NCBI RefSeq assembly: GCF_900105755.1
Contig: NZ_FNTQ01000001.1
Coordinates: 434,001 to 498,000, forward strand
Source of the DNA: Streptomyces sp. Ag109_O5-10
GTDB lineage: Bacteria > Actinomycetota > Actinomycetes > Streptomycetales > Streptomycetaceae
Direction of reading: 5' to 3'
DNA length: 64,000 bases
The translations under genes were made by a program, and so were the position numbers. A model generated the notes under the pieces. The model saw nothing but the letters and a program-made list of their open reading frames with translations. It searched no databases and was not told where the DNA came from. Positions within the stretch are counted from its first letter, which is position 1; every line of letters begins with the position of its first letter. Below are positions 1-8,199 of this stretch, piece after piece.

Positions 1-78
1 TGGTACCGGCTCCCGCACCACAAGGGGTACGTCTCCGCCCACTACGTGCGGGTCGGCCACGCCGTCCCGTGGTGCTGA
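1..78 (+). CDS. C-terminal tail of an SH3-like domain protein (partial)
   Basis: Only the last 25 codons are present, from the window edge to a TGA. The residues (WYRLPHHKGYVSAHYV) resemble the last strands of a bacterial SH3 (SH3b/YraI) domain, usually found in secreted Streptomyces proteins. A perfect hairpin follows directly, so the gene is terminated here. The full protein lies outside the window, so its function cannot be judged further. Confidence 0.6.
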   Translation, partial: WYRLPHHKGYVSAHYVRVGHAVPWC

Positions 79-110
79 CGGTCCGTCACCAGCGTACTCC
101 CTGACCGCAG

Positions 111-146
111 AGGCCTGTTCGGGAACCCGCGTTCCCGAACAGGCCT
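111..146 (+). terminator. Strong hairpin terminator
   Basis: A perfect 16-bp inverted repeat (111-126 with 131-146) around a 4-nt CCGC loop lies 33 bp after the stop of the first gene. There is no T-tract, as is usual for Streptomyces hairpin terminators. A related, weaker hairpin sharing the GGCCTGTTCGGG arm lies at 9642-9670. Confidence 0.8.
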
Positions 147-272
147 TCGACATGCACCCCCTGATTCACCGACTTCACACCTGTTCGCCGATTGCGGGCC
201 CGGTCCCGATGGGAAGCCATTCCGACAACAGGGGCGAAACGCCCATAGCGTAATGAAGTCGAGGCACGCAAC

Positions 273-1037
273 ATGCCGCACCCCGAAGGAGCGAGAACCA
301 CCCCGTCGGACCAGTCGCCGGCGGCGAGGCTGCGCGAGCTGAAGGAGAGTACGGGGCTGAGCCTCGCGGCACTGGCGGCCCGCACCCCGTACAGCAAGTC
401 CGCGTGGCACCGCTATCTCTCCGGCGACAAACGGCCGCCGCGCGCGGCCGTGGAGGCCCTGGCCCGGCTCGCGGGCGCCGATCCCGCCGCGGTACTGGCC
501 TTGTGCGAGGCCCCCGAGGGGCCGCCGGCCGCAGCGCCGCCCCAGGAGCGGGGGGCGGCGAGGAGGTGGTGGCAGCTGCCGCTGACCGCGGTCGCGCTGC
601 TCACCGTGGCCGGGGTGACGGCGGCGGCCGTGACCGTCTCGGACCGGCGCGGCACACCGGGCGTGCAGCCGGTGTCGGCGGCGCCGCGTTGCCACGGCCG
701 CGCCTGCCAGGGCGAGTTGCCCGACGCGTCGGCGTGCGACCGGGACGCACGGACCAAGAGCCGCGTCACCGGTGTCGCCTACGACGTCCGGCTGCGCTGG
801 TCCCCCGCCTGCGGAACCGCCTGGTCCGAGGTACGGCTGCACACCCCGGTCGCGCGCGAGGTCTCGGTCCGGGCCGGAGAGGACGCGCTCTCGGCGAGCT
901 ACCCCGCCTCGGACTCGGTCGGCTACACCAGTCCGATGCTCGCGGTGCCGGCTCCGCGAGGAGTGGAGGCGTGCGCCGAGGTGGCGGGACAGCTGGCGTG
1001 CACCGGGCTGGAGGCGGAGCCCACCGGGGAACCGTAG
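273..1037 (+). CDS. XRE-type HTH protein with one membrane segment and extracytoplasmic DUF2690-like domain
   Basis: This 254-residue protein has an N-terminal helix-turn-helix of the XRE/Cro type (about residues 18-66, with SLAALAARTPYSKSAWHRYL as the core). A charged/proline linker, a single hydrophobic helix (about 97-118) and a Cys-containing C-terminal domain follow. That domain matches the DUF2690 pattern common in actinomycetes. The topology suggests a cytoplasmic DNA-binding head and an exported tail, possibly a membrane-tethered regulator (inference). The ATG is preceded by GAGG at 8-nt spacing. It is monocistronic between two hairpin terminators. Confidence 0.8.
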   Translation: MPHPEGARTTPSDQSPAARLRELKESTGLSLAALAARTPYSKSAWHRYLSGDKRPPRAAVEALARLAGADPAAVLALCEAPEGPPAAAPPQERGAARRWWQLPLTAVALLTVAGVTAAAVTVSDRRGTPGVQPVSAAPRCHGRACQGELPDASACDRDARTKSRVTGVAYDVRLRWSPACGTAWSEVRLHTPVAREVSVRAGEDALSASYPASDSVGYTSPMLAVPAPRGVEACAEVAGQLACTGLEAEPTGEP

Positions 1038-1040
1038 GAA

Positions 1041-1071
1041 GGCGCCGCGCCCATGGAGGGAGCGCGGCGCC
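1041..1071 (+). terminator. Hairpin terminator after the XRE gene
   Basis: A perfect 10-bp inverted repeat (GGCGCCGCGC at 1041-1050, GCGCGGCGCC at 1062-1071) with an 11-nt loop starts 4 bp after the stop codon. Confidence 0.75.
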
Positions 1072-1347
1072 GGACCGGCCCCGCGGAGGCCGGTCGGTGG
1101 GCGGCGCCCGGCTTCTCCCGGTCGTGGCCGGCCTGCGGCTGCCCGGCCGAGCACAGGGCGGCGACGCCGGGCGACGCGTCGTACCGCGTCACGCACCCCC
1201 TGGATGCCTGCCGTCCCGGTCAGCCCACCGGTGGTGTCCCGTGGGTGTGGAAGGACTCGATCGTCGTCAGACCCAGGCCTGGCCCTTGGCGCCTTCCGCC
1301 TCGGTCCAGGTGACCAACGGCCGGTGCTTGTGTCGCGGAGCGTGCGA
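1072..1347. other. Intergenic stretch with a possible short gene remnant
   Basis: No intact gene was found between the XRE terminator and the aldehyde dehydrogenase stop. On the minus strand, in frame after that stop, a 23-codon open stretch (about 1267-1347) reads like a protein C-terminus (ending GAKGQAWV). It has good third-position GC but no start codon, so it may be a relic of a longer gene. The open frame on the plus strand at 1053-1313 overlaps the terminator and has no ribosome-binding site. Confidence 0.3.
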
Positions 1348-2799
1348 CTACCGGTCGCGGGTGATCGTCTTGTGCTCGACGTAGCCGGTCAGGCCGACCT
1401 TGCCGTATTCACGGCCGATGCCGCTCGCCTTGTAGCCGCCGAAGGGACCGTCGAAGCTCATCGGGGAGCCGTTCAGGGTGACCGTGCCGGTGCGCAGTCG
1501 GCGGGCGACGGCGAGGGCCCGGTCAGGGTCGGTGGTCCAGATGCCGCCGGACAGGCCGTAGGCGGAGTCGTTGGCGATGCGGACGGCGTCGTCCTCGTCG
1601 TCGTAGGCGATGACGGACAGGACCGGGCCGAAGATCTCCTCCTGCGCGATGCGCATGGAGTTGTCGACGTCGGCGAAGACGGTCGGGGTGACGTAGTTGC
1701 CCTTCTCCAGGCCTTCGGGGATCTGCGGTCCGCCGGTGACCAGCCGGGCGCCCTCCGCCATGCCGACGTGGATGTAGTCGATGACGCGCTGCTGCTGGTC
1801 GGGGCGGATCATCGGGCCGATGAAGGTGTCCGGAGCGGACGGGTCGCCGACCTTCAGCGATTCGACCATGGCCTTGATCGCGGCGACGACCTCCTCGTAG
1901 CGGCTGCGCGGGGCCAGGATGCGGGTCTGGAGGATGCAGGCCTCGCCGTTGTTCGCCAAGGAGCCGAATCGCAGGCCCTGGACGGCGGCGTCCAGGTCGG
2001 CATCGGCGAGGATGAGGGCGGCGGACTTGCCGCCCAGCTCCAGGCTGACCCGCTTGAGGTGCTCGCCCGCGATGGAGGCGATGCGCCGGCCTGCGCGGGT
2101 GGAGCCGGTGAAGGCGATCTTGTCGACGTCGGGGTGAGAGACGAGGTACTCGCTGGTCTCGCGGTCGGCGGGAAGGATGCTGAGCACGCCCGCGGGAAGC
2201 CCGGCCCCGTGCCACAGGTCCGCCAGCAGCATCATGCTGAGAGAGTTCTCCGGGGAGACCTTCAGGACGACGGTGTTCCCGGCCAGCAGGGCCGGGACCA
2301 GCTTGGCGGTGGCCGCGGAGAACGGCGAGTTCCACGGGATGACGGCGGCGACCACGCCGATCGCCTCCCGTCGGACGATGGTGTCGAAGGACACCGAGGG
2401 GTCGGACGGCTCGATGATCTCCTCCCAGCCGAACTCCTCGGCCGCCTTCAGGTACGCCTCCACCTGGCGGGTCAGAAAGGGCTGGCCGGCCTCGGTGAAC
2501 CAGCCGGCCGAGCCGTTCTCGACGGAGATGGCCCGAGCGACCTCGTCGGCGTGGGCAGCGCGCAGGGCGTCGTAGCGCCGGACGATCTCCTGTCGCTCCT
2601 CGGGGCTGGTGCGCGGCCAGGGCCCGTCGTCGAAGGCCGCGCGGGCCGCGGCGACGGCGGCATCGACGTCGGCGGGCGCGGCCTGCGCGGCGCTGCCCAG
2701 CCAGGACTGGTCGTGCGGGGAAAGGATGTCGATCCGCAGATTCGGGTCGCTGGGGGCGACCCATGCGCCGCCGATGTAGAGCTTGTCGCGAACAGTCAT
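1348..2799 (-). CDS. NAD(P)-dependent aldehyde dehydrogenase
   Basis: The 483-residue protein is a full-length member of the aldehyde dehydrogenase superfamily, oxidising an aldehyde to the acid with NAD(P)+. Visible landmarks are PWNSPF with Asn157, the cofactor motif FTGSTRAG (230-237), the general base in LELGGKS (Glu254) and the catalytic Cys288 in NGEACILQTRI. The chosen ATG has AGGAA 12 nt upstream; the frame stays open further upstream but without protein-like sequence. It lies downstream of an SDR on the same strand (307-bp gap), so the pair may act on one substrate. The substrate is not predictable. Confidence 0.9.
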   Translation of the reverse strand: MTVRDKLYIGGAWVAPSDPNLRIDILSPHDQSWLGSAAQAAPADVDAAVAAARAAFDDGPWPRTSPEERQEIVRRYDALRAAHADEVARAISVENGSAGWFTEAGQPFLTRQVEAYLKAAEEFGWEEIIEPSDPSVSFDTIVRREAIGVVAAVIPWNSPFSAATAKLVPALLAGNTVVLKVSPENSLSMMLLADLWHGAGLPAGVLSILPADRETSEYLVSHPDVDKIAFTGSTRAGRRIASIAGEHLKRVSLELGGKSAALILADADLDAAVQGLRFGSLANNGEACILQTRILAPRSRYEEVVAAIKAMVESLKVGDPSAPDTFIGPMIRPDQQQRVIDYIHVGMAEGARLVTGGPQIPEGLEKGNYVTPTVFADVDNSMRIAQEEIFGPVLSVIAYDDEDDAVRIANDSAYGLSGGIWTTDPDRALAVARRLRTGTVTLNGSPMSFDGPFGGYKASGIGREYGKVGLTGYVEHKTITRDR

Positions 2800-3106
2800 G
2801 TCTTCACGGTTCCTTTGTGCGAAAGGGGCGAGAGGGTGGCGGGGAGGAGGGAGCGGGGGCGCGTCGGCAAGCCGGCGGCTGCGGTCGGTGGCACCTCGCG
2901 TGCGGGTATCTGGGCGAAGCCGCTCCGCCGTCATGTCGAAAGGACAGGCAGGCGCTCCGACCGGGCCGGCTGAGCCGGCCCTCGGTGGTTGCGTCGGCCA
3001 CCGGTGGTCGGGCAGCCGCGCTCCGGTGGCTGTGCCGACCTCCGGTGGTCGGGCAGCTCCCGTGGTGCCTGAGCGTGCGGGCGCATCACCGACCCGGCAG
3101 TTCCCA
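2800..3106. repeat. Intergenic region with short direct repeats
   Basis: This 307-bp gap between the SDR and the aldehyde dehydrogenase holds no convincing gene. A 16-bp direct repeat CCGGTGGTCGGGCAGC occurs at 3001-3016 and 3042-3057, with further degenerate CGGTGG copies around 2982-3040. It looks like a small decayed tandem array; no function is evident. Confidence 0.5.
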
Positions 3107-3946
3107 TCAGGCGGTGGGGTAGTCCGTGGAGCGGCTGACCTCGGCCCACTCGCGGGCCTCGGCGAGGCGCGCCTCCTCGGCGCTGATGGCGATCTCCAGG
3201 GCATCGTTGCCGAGGAGCAGTCGGCGCGGGGGTTTCGCCGCCTCCACCGCATCGACGACCGCGCGGGCCATGCGGTCGGGGTCACCCGGCTCGTTGCCGG
3301 AGTACTCGGCGAACCTCGCGAGCCACGCGCCGACCGTCTCCTCGTAGTCGGGGGTGACGGGACCGGACGGCTCCGCCGCGCCCGCGGCCCAGCCGGTGCG
3401 GATGCCGCCGGGCTCGACGATGGTGACCTTGACGCCGAACGGTGCCACCTCGTTCGCCAGCACCTCGGAGAACCCTTCGACGGCGAATTTCGCGGTCTGG
3501 TAGGCACTGAGGCCGGGCGTGCCGCCCACGCGTCCGCCGATGGACGATATCTGCACGATGTGCCCGGTGCGCCGGCCCCGCATCACGGGCAGCACCGCCC
3601 GGGTCAGGTTGACCACGCCGTACAGATTCGCCTCGACCTGCGCGCGGAACTCGTCCTCCGGAAAGTCCTCGATCGAGCCGCTGGTGGCGTAACCGGCGTT
3701 GTTCACGAGCACGTCGATCGAACCGAACCGCTCCACCGCCGTCGCCACCACGTGCCGGGCGTCGGACGGGGAGGTGACGTCCAGCGCCACCGCCATCAGT
3801 CGCTCAGGGTGCTCGGCCCGCAAGGAGGCCAGCGCCTCCGGCCTCCGAGAAGTCACCACGACCCGGTCGCCGGCGCTCAGCGCCGCGAGAACCAGCGCCT
3901 TGCCCAGCCCCTGTGAGCCTCCAGTGATCAGCCAAGTCCGTGACAC
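3107..3946 (-). CDS. Short-chain dehydrogenase/reductase
   Basis: This 279-residue classical SDR has the dinucleotide-binding motif TGGSQGLG near residue 8, NNAG at 82-85 and the catalytic Ser135/Tyr149/Lys153 set (SS...YQTAK). Family members carry out NAD(P)H-linked alcohol/ketone redox reactions in the cytoplasm. The start is GTG at 3946 with GAGGG about 8 nt upstream; a longer open frame exists upstream, but the Rossmann fold begins here. It is divergent from a TetR gene across a 190-bp region with a palindrome, so it is the likely target of that regulator. Confidence 0.9.
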   Translation of the reverse strand: MSRTWLITGGSQGLGKALVLAALSAGDRVVVTSRRPEALASLRAEHPERLMAVALDVTSPSDARHVVATAVERFGSIDVLVNNAGYATSGSIEDFPEDEFRAQVEANLYGVVNLTRAVLPVMRGRRTGHIVQISSIGGRVGGTPGLSAYQTAKFAVEGFSEVLANEVAPFGVKVTIVEPGGIRTGWAAGAAEPSGPVTPDYEETVGAWLARFAEYSGNEPGDPDRMARAVVDAVEAAKPPRRLLLGNDALEIAISAEEARLAEAREWAEVSRSTDYPTA

Positions 3947-4044
3947 AGCGCATCCCTCTTCTCGTGCGTCGCCTCGTCGTTTCGTCGTTGTCCCAGCGCT
4001 CCAGCGCGGGGTTGCCACTCCACAGTAGAGGAATGCTCGATTAC

Positions 4045-4062
4045 TGCAACATCAAAGTTGCA
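4045..4062. promoter_or_regulatory. Candidate TetR operator between SDR and TetR genes
   Basis: A perfect inverted repeat TGCAAC-(6 nt)-GTTGCA sits in the AT-richest part of the divergent SDR/TetR spacer. A further GTTGCG half-site follows at 4074-4079. Position and symmetry fit an operator bound by the adjacent TetR protein; this is an inference. Confidence 0.55.
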
Positions 4063-4136
4063 TTTACTATTGGTGTTGCGACTCACACGTTGGAAGTCGG
4101 GCCGAAAGTGACCACTGGACGTAGAATCTCCAGATC

Positions 4137-4682
4137 ATGAGAGCTGACGCCGCACGCAACCTCACCGCTGTGCTCCAGGCCGGGGCCCGGTTGCTGGCCG
4201 AGGACCCGGGCACCTCGATGGCGGCCATCGCCGCGGCCGCGGGAGTGGACCGCACCACCGTCCACCGCCGCTTCGCCAGCCGCGAAGCGCTGCTCAGTGC
4301 CGTCTTCCAGGCCAAACTCGACTCCGCCGAACAGGTCCTGGACGAGGCACGCCTCACCGAGGCCCCTGTTCCGGTCGCCCTCCACCGCTACCTGGAAGGG
4401 ATCATCCCCGTCAGCCGTCAATGGCCTGTCGACACGCGCCGCATGATGCAGAAGGACCCCGAGGCCAGCATCCGTCGCCAGGAGCAGAGCGCCCGGCTCG
4501 ACGCCTTCGTCCGCCGCACCATCGACGAGGGCTACCTGCGCGCCGGCACCGACGCGGACTGGGCGCGGGCGGTCCTCGACGGACTCGTCGACACGGCCGC
4601 CCACAAGTTCCCCGCCATGGATCCCCCGCAAGCCGCCGACCTCGTCGCCAGCACTTTCCTCAGCGGCCTCGGCGCCACCTGA
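4137..4682 (+). CDS. TetR/AcrR-family transcriptional regulator
   Basis: The 181-residue protein has an N-terminal TetR helix-turn-helix (about residues 8-55: SMAAIAAAAGVDRTTVHRRFASREAL) followed by a helical ligand-binding domain. It is somewhat short for the family (usually 190-220). It is transcribed away from the SDR/aldehyde dehydrogenase pair, the classical arrangement for a repressor controlling its neighbour and itself. The ligand is unknown. Confidence 0.88.
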   Translation: MRADAARNLTAVLQAGARLLAEDPGTSMAAIAAAAGVDRTTVHRRFASREALLSAVFQAKLDSAEQVLDEARLTEAPVPVALHRYLEGIIPVSRQWPVDTRRMMQKDPEASIRRQEQSARLDAFVRRTIDEGYLRAGTDADWARAVLDGLVDTAAHKFPAMDPPQAADLVASTFLSGLGAT

Positions 4683-4806
4683 CCACCGACCGGCCCGGCC
4701 GCGGTGGCCCAAGGCGGCCTCCGACAACTCGCCCATCGACGGTTCGAGTTCTCGTCAACCGTGCGGATTGCCCTGCGGATGCAACAACTCGCTTGGGTGC
4801 GTAGGA

Positions 4807-4834
4807 CGCCCCGGACCATTACCGGTGCGGGGCG
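4807..4834 (+). terminator. Hairpin terminator downstream of TetR
   Basis: CGCCCCG (4807-4813) pairs with CGGGGCG (4828-4834), with an inner ACC/GGT extension. It lies about 125 bp after the TetR stop. No T-run is present. Confidence 0.55.
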
Positions 4835-5101
4835 CGTCTGCACATCCGGATCTGTCGGCGCTGGTCACGCGCCGGGAGCGGCGCCGGCACTCGTGTGGTC
4901 GCCCGGCCGGGCCCGGGTGGTGCGCGAAGTGGCAGGCCCTGTCCGTGTACAGCTTGGTGGTCGGCTGGCCGCCCGCAGCCTCCCGGCAGTAGTCCGCACC
5001 AGAACGTGTCGTGCTCGTGGCGCCGGCGTAAGGCGTCCAGTCGCGGCGCACGCCGCCCCCGCGGTTGGGCTTGGCCCGCGGCTGGTTCCTCAGCGTCGGC
5101 C
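4835..5101 (-). other. Probable decayed coding DNA
   Basis: There is no intact gene. On the minus strand (about 4900-5040) one frame keeps strong third-position GC bias and protein-like sequence (for example SGADYCREAAGG and KLYTDRACHF), but it has no plausible start and runs into low-quality sequence. It may be a remnant of a Cys/His-containing exported protein. The family was not recognised. Confidence 0.3.
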
Positions 5102-5317
5102 TCAGCTCGTCGGGGGCGCCCGGTAGTGCTCGCTCTCCCGGTAGTTGGCGAATTCGTGGCCGTCCGGGTCGGTGGTGACGGAGAGCTTGCCGAGACCTGG
5201 GTCGTACGTCCGCAGACGGACCGTGCCGGAGCCCGGGTCGACGCTGGTGTCGAGCTCCAGGATTCCGGTGGGGTGTTCGTCCGCCGTATGGCCGGGGCGA
5301 TCCGGCGCCCGGCGCGC
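5102..5317 (-). pseudogene. 3' remnant of an unrecognised gene
   Basis: Immediately after the LysR stop, and in the same frame, about 70 codons of well-biased sequence end at TGA (5102-5104). The text includes GILELDTSVDPGSGTVRLRT and TTDPDGHEFANYRES. No ATG or GTG start exists in it, so it looks like the tail of a gene whose 5' part was lost when the LysR region was joined to it. It could instead be the remains of a fusion. The family was not recognised. Confidence 0.45.
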
Positions 5318-6175
5318 TCAGCCGGTGCGGTACAGGTCGCTGAGCAGTTCGAGAACGGCCTGCTGGGCGGGGTGCGGGTCGTCCCGCCACCAGGCCAGCC
5401 GGACGGCGACGGGTGGGGCGTCCCGGACCGGCCGGTAGACGATGGCGGGCCGCGGGTACTGGTTGGCGGTCGACTCGGCGGTCACCCCGACCGCGCGGCC
5501 GGCCCCGATGGCGGTGAGCCAGTCGTCGACGTCGTGCGTCTCCTCGACGACCGGCCGTGACTCCGCCGGCCACAGCTCCGGGGTGGTGGTGCCGGTGCGC
5601 CGGTCGACCAGCAGGACCCTGCCGGTGAGGTCCGCCAGCCGTACGGTCCTGCGCCGGGCCAGCGGATCGTCGGCGGCGAGCGCGCACAGACGGCGCTCCA
5701 GCCCGACGATGGCCGAGCCGAACCGCCGGTCCTCCAGCGGCCGCCGCAGGACGGCGAGGTCGCAGGCCCCTTCACCGAGCCCGGCGGAGGCCGTGTTCAC
5801 CCGGACCAGATGCAGTTCGGTCCCGGGGTGCGCGGCGGCCCAGCCGCGCTGAAAGGCCACGGTGTGCCGCCCCACCGCCGACCAGGCGTACCCGATCCGC
5901 AGCCGGGACGGCCCGGAGGCGGCCTCCTGGACGAGGTCGGCGACGTCCGCCAGCACCCGCCGGGCCCGCTCCACCACCCGCGCGCCGGCCGCCGTCGGCG
6001 TCACCTCGCGCGAGGTCCGCCGCAACAGCCTTACGCCCAGGGCCCGTTCGAGCCCGGCCAGGGTGCGCGAGACCGCCGCCTGGGACACCCCCAGGGCGAT
6101 CGCCGCGTCGGTGAAGGTGCCCTCGTCGACGATGGCGACGAGACAGCGCAGCTGCCGCAGCTCGACCTCGTTCAT
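5318..6175 (-). CDS. LysR-family transcriptional regulator
   Basis: The 285-residue protein has a winged helix-turn-helix at residues 3-62 (TFTDAAIALGVSQAAVSRTL) and a LysR substrate-binding domain. Start ATG 6175 gives the usual LysR N-terminus (MNEVELRQL). The 68-bp divergent spacer to an EamA-type exporter holds an AT-containing element (6190-6215, TGCATTTTGCGCA) with LysR T-N11-A character. The likely role is control of the exporter, with the exported metabolite as inducer (inference). Confidence 0.88.
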   Translation of the reverse strand: MNEVELRQLRCLVAIVDEGTFTDAAIALGVSQAAVSRTLAGLERALGVRLLRRTSREVTPTAAGARVVERARRVLADVADLVQEAASGPSRLRIGYAWSAVGRHTVAFQRGWAAAHPGTELHLVRVNTASAGLGEGACDLAVLRRPLEDRRFGSAIVGLERRLCALAADDPLARRRTVRLADLTGRVLLVDRRTGTTTPELWPAESRPVVEETHDVDDWLTAIGAGRAVGVTAESTANQYPRPAIVYRPVRDAPPVAVRLAWWRDDPHPAQQAVLELLSDLYRTG

Positions 6176-6243
6176 GCGCCAAGCGTATAGATCCCCACGC
6201 GCATGCATTTTGCGCAAACGCCGGGCGGGCGGACCCTCCTCCC

Positions 6244-7125
6244 ATGCGACGACGAGTCCTCGAACGCCCGCTCCCCTCCCCCGCGGTCCGGCCCGCCGCC
6301 CCGCATCGGCTCTCCGGCGTGGCGGCCATGTTCGGCAGCGGCCTGTCCAACCAGACCGGCGCGGCCGTCGGCGCCCTCGCCTTCCCGGTCCTCGGCCCGC
6401 TCGGGGTGGTGGCGGTACGGCAGTACGTGGCCGCGCTCGTCCTCGTGGCCGTCGGCCGGCCCCGCCTGCGTGCCTTCACCTGGCGGCAGTGGTGGCCGGT
6501 GCTGCTGCTGGCGGCGGTCTTCGGCACGATGAACCTGACCCTCTACACCGCGATCGACCGGGTCGGCCTGGGCCTCGCGGTCACCCTGGAGTTCCTGGGC
6601 CCGCTCGCCGTCGCCCTCGCCGCGTCCCGCCGCCGGCTGGACGCGGGCTGCGCCGCGCTCGCCGCGGCGGGAGTGGTGGTACTGATGCGCCCGCAGCCGT
6701 CCACGGACTACGGGGGGATGGCGCTGGGCCTGGTCGCCGCGGGCTGCTGGGCGTCGTACATCCTGCTCAACCGGGTGGTCGGCCGCCGGATACCGGGTGC
6801 CCAGGGCCCGGCCGCGGCCGCGAGCGTGTCGGCACTGACGTTCCTGCCGATCGGAATGGCGGTGGCGCTGCGACACCCGCCCACGGCCGGTGCGCTGCTC
6901 TGCGCGGTCACGGCGGGCGTACTCTCGTCGGCGGTGCCGTACCTGGCCGACCTGCTCACCCTGCGCCGGGTCCCGCCCCAGACCTTCGGCCTGTTCATGA
7001 GCGTCAACCCGGTGCTGGCAGCGGTGGTGGGGTGGGTGGTGCTGGGACAGGGGCTGGAGGCGTCCGCATGGGTGGGGATAGGAGCGGTGGTCGCCGCGAA
7101 CGCGGTCAGCCTGGCGCCCCGCTAG
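6244..7125 (+). CDS. EamA/DMT-superfamily exporter (RhtA-like)
   Basis: The 293-residue integral membrane protein has about ten hydrophobic helices and the two-repeat layout of the drug/metabolite transporter superfamily. The motifs LYTAIDRVGLGLAVTLEFLGPL and SVNPVLAAVVGWVVLGQ match the RhtA branch, which exports threonine/homoserine and related compounds. The cargo is not defined by sequence. It is divergent from the LysR regulator and ends just before an intergenic hairpin repeat. Confidence 0.87.
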   Translation: MRRRVLERPLPSPAVRPAAPHRLSGVAAMFGSGLSNQTGAAVGALAFPVLGPLGVVAVRQYVAALVLVAVGRPRLRAFTWRQWWPVLLLAAVFGTMNLTLYTAIDRVGLGLAVTLEFLGPLAVALAASRRRLDAGCAALAAAGVVVLMRPQPSTDYGGMALGLVAAGCWASYILLNRVVGRRIPGAQGPAAAASVSALTFLPIGMAVALRHPPTAGALLCAVTAGVLSSAVPYLADLLTLRRVPPQTFGLFMSVNPVLAAVVGWVVLGQGLEASAWVGIGAVVAANAVSLAPR

Positions 7126-7126
7126 C

Positions 7127-7156
7127 AGCGCGGGGAACTGCGCGACCAGCCCCCAC
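7127..7156. repeat. Dispersed intergenic repeat, copy A
   Basis: The core GCGCGGGGAACTGCGCGACC followed by AGCCCCCAC lies 2 bp after the EamA stop. The same core recurs at six other intergenic places in this window (copies B-G). Here it separates convergent DNA: EamA on the plus strand and decayed genes on the minus strand. Confidence 0.75.
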
Positions 7157-7204
7157 CGGCCCACGTTTCACCACCGACCGACCCCACCCCTTCACCCCAG
7201 GGCC

Positions 7205-7398
7205 TCCCCCACCTCGCTCCCACGGCAACTCGCCCCAGACGCGCCGGCCGATCTGCTCCTGGGACAGCACCTTGCGGGCGTGGACCAGGAGGTGGCGCAG
7301 CAGACGGTACTCGGCTGGCGTGAGGTTGAGGGTGCGGCCGTCCCGGCGGGCCCGGCGGCGTTCGAGCCTCCGCCGACGCCGGGATCGGCGGAAGAGGT
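7205..7398 (-). pseudogene. Fragment of an OmpR-type response regulator (DNA-binding end)
   Basis: The minus strand encodes a winged-helix Trans_reg_C segment (DGRTLNLTPAEYRLLRHLL, then KVLSQEQIGRRVWG) with no receiver domain, no start and no natural C-terminus. It is a truncated response-regulator gene. It abuts an 18-bp duplicated sequence and a broken TetR gene, so this stretch is decayed DNA. Confidence 0.65.
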
Positions 7399-7439
7399 CG
7401 TCGTCACCTTCGACGCGTAGCCGTCGTCACCTTCGACGC
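7399..7439. repeat. 18-bp tandem duplication at a pseudogene junction
   Basis: CGTCGTCACCTTCGACGC occurs at 7399-7416 and again at 7422-7439, separated by 5 bp. The second copy contains the stop codon region of the TetR pseudogene; the first lies at the edge of the response-regulator remnant. It looks like a duplication formed at a deletion or recombination junction. Confidence 0.7.
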
Positions 7440-8083
7440 ACCGCCGAGACGGGCGCCAGCCACAGCCCGAGGAGCGCGTCGGTGAGCCCGGTGGCCGCGT
7501 CGCCCCAGGTGGCGCGCGGGGTGGTGGTGCCCTCGGCGAGGGCACGCTCCCGTTCGGCGCAGGTGTGCAGGATCAACGTCCGTGCCATCAAGCCGCGTCC
7601 GGCGCGGACCTCGGCGGGAAGTTCCGGCAGCCGCCGGTTCAGCGCGTCGACGGCCTGGCGCAGCGACGGCGAGGCCAGGGACTCCGCGACCATGATGTCG
7701 TAGAGGGCGGGGTCGGTCATGACCTGGGCGCAGAAGCGGGCGTACCAGGTGGGGCTGCCCAGGCTCGCGAGGTGTTCGGTGATCGGTCGGACCAGGCAGT
7801 CCACCCGGTCGCGGACGTCGTCGGAGTCGCCGGTCTCGGCGAGCAGCCGGACCCGGATCTCCTCGATCCGGCCGAAGTGCCGGGCGGCGACGGCGCGGAC
7901 CAGGTCGGCCTTGGTGCCGAAGTGGTAGCCGACGGCCGCGTTGTTGCCCTGGCCGGCGGCCTCGCTGACCTGGCGGTTGGAGACGGCTTACACGCCCTGT
8001 TCGGCGAAGTGCCGCTCCGCCGCGTCCAGGATGGCCTCCCGTGTCGCGCCGGCCTGGTCCGCCCGCGCCGTCCTGCCCGCCAT
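7427..8083 (-). pseudogene. TetR-family regulator interrupted by an in-frame stop
   Basis: From ATG 8083 the minus strand reads a normal TetR N-terminus (ATREAILDAAERHFAEQGV). A TAA at complement(7988-7990) then interrupts the helix-turn-helix, and the same frame continues as AVSNRQVSEAAGQGNNAAVG and a full C-terminal domain to 7427. A one-base change (TAC or similar to TAA) explains it. Without readthrough the product is 31 residues; an internal GTG at 7804 could yield only the ligand-binding half. It could be a sequencing error, but the neighbours are also decayed. Confidence 0.75.
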
Positions 8084-8199
8084 GCCCACCACCGCTCCGG
8101 GACCGGCCGCCACCCCGTCCGGCCAGTCCCGCGAGCCGCAGCGGGGTCCAACCGAAGAAGCCTACGCGGCAGGGCCGCGGAGCCGGAAACACCCTGCCA

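Noticed and set aside
1053..1313. An 86-codon open frame on the plus strand
   Set aside because: It begins inside a terminator loop, has no ribosome-binding site and shows no normal protein pattern.
772..2973. A 733-codon open frame on the plus strand
   Set aside because: It is antisense to aldehyde dehydrogenase, whose motifs and codon bias are clear on the minus strand.
2800..3507. N-terminal extension of the aldehyde dehydrogenase frame
   Set aside because: The frame is open to 3507 but overlaps the SDR gene and is Pro/Arg/Ser-rich. ATG 2799 has a ribosome-binding site and starts the conserved fold.
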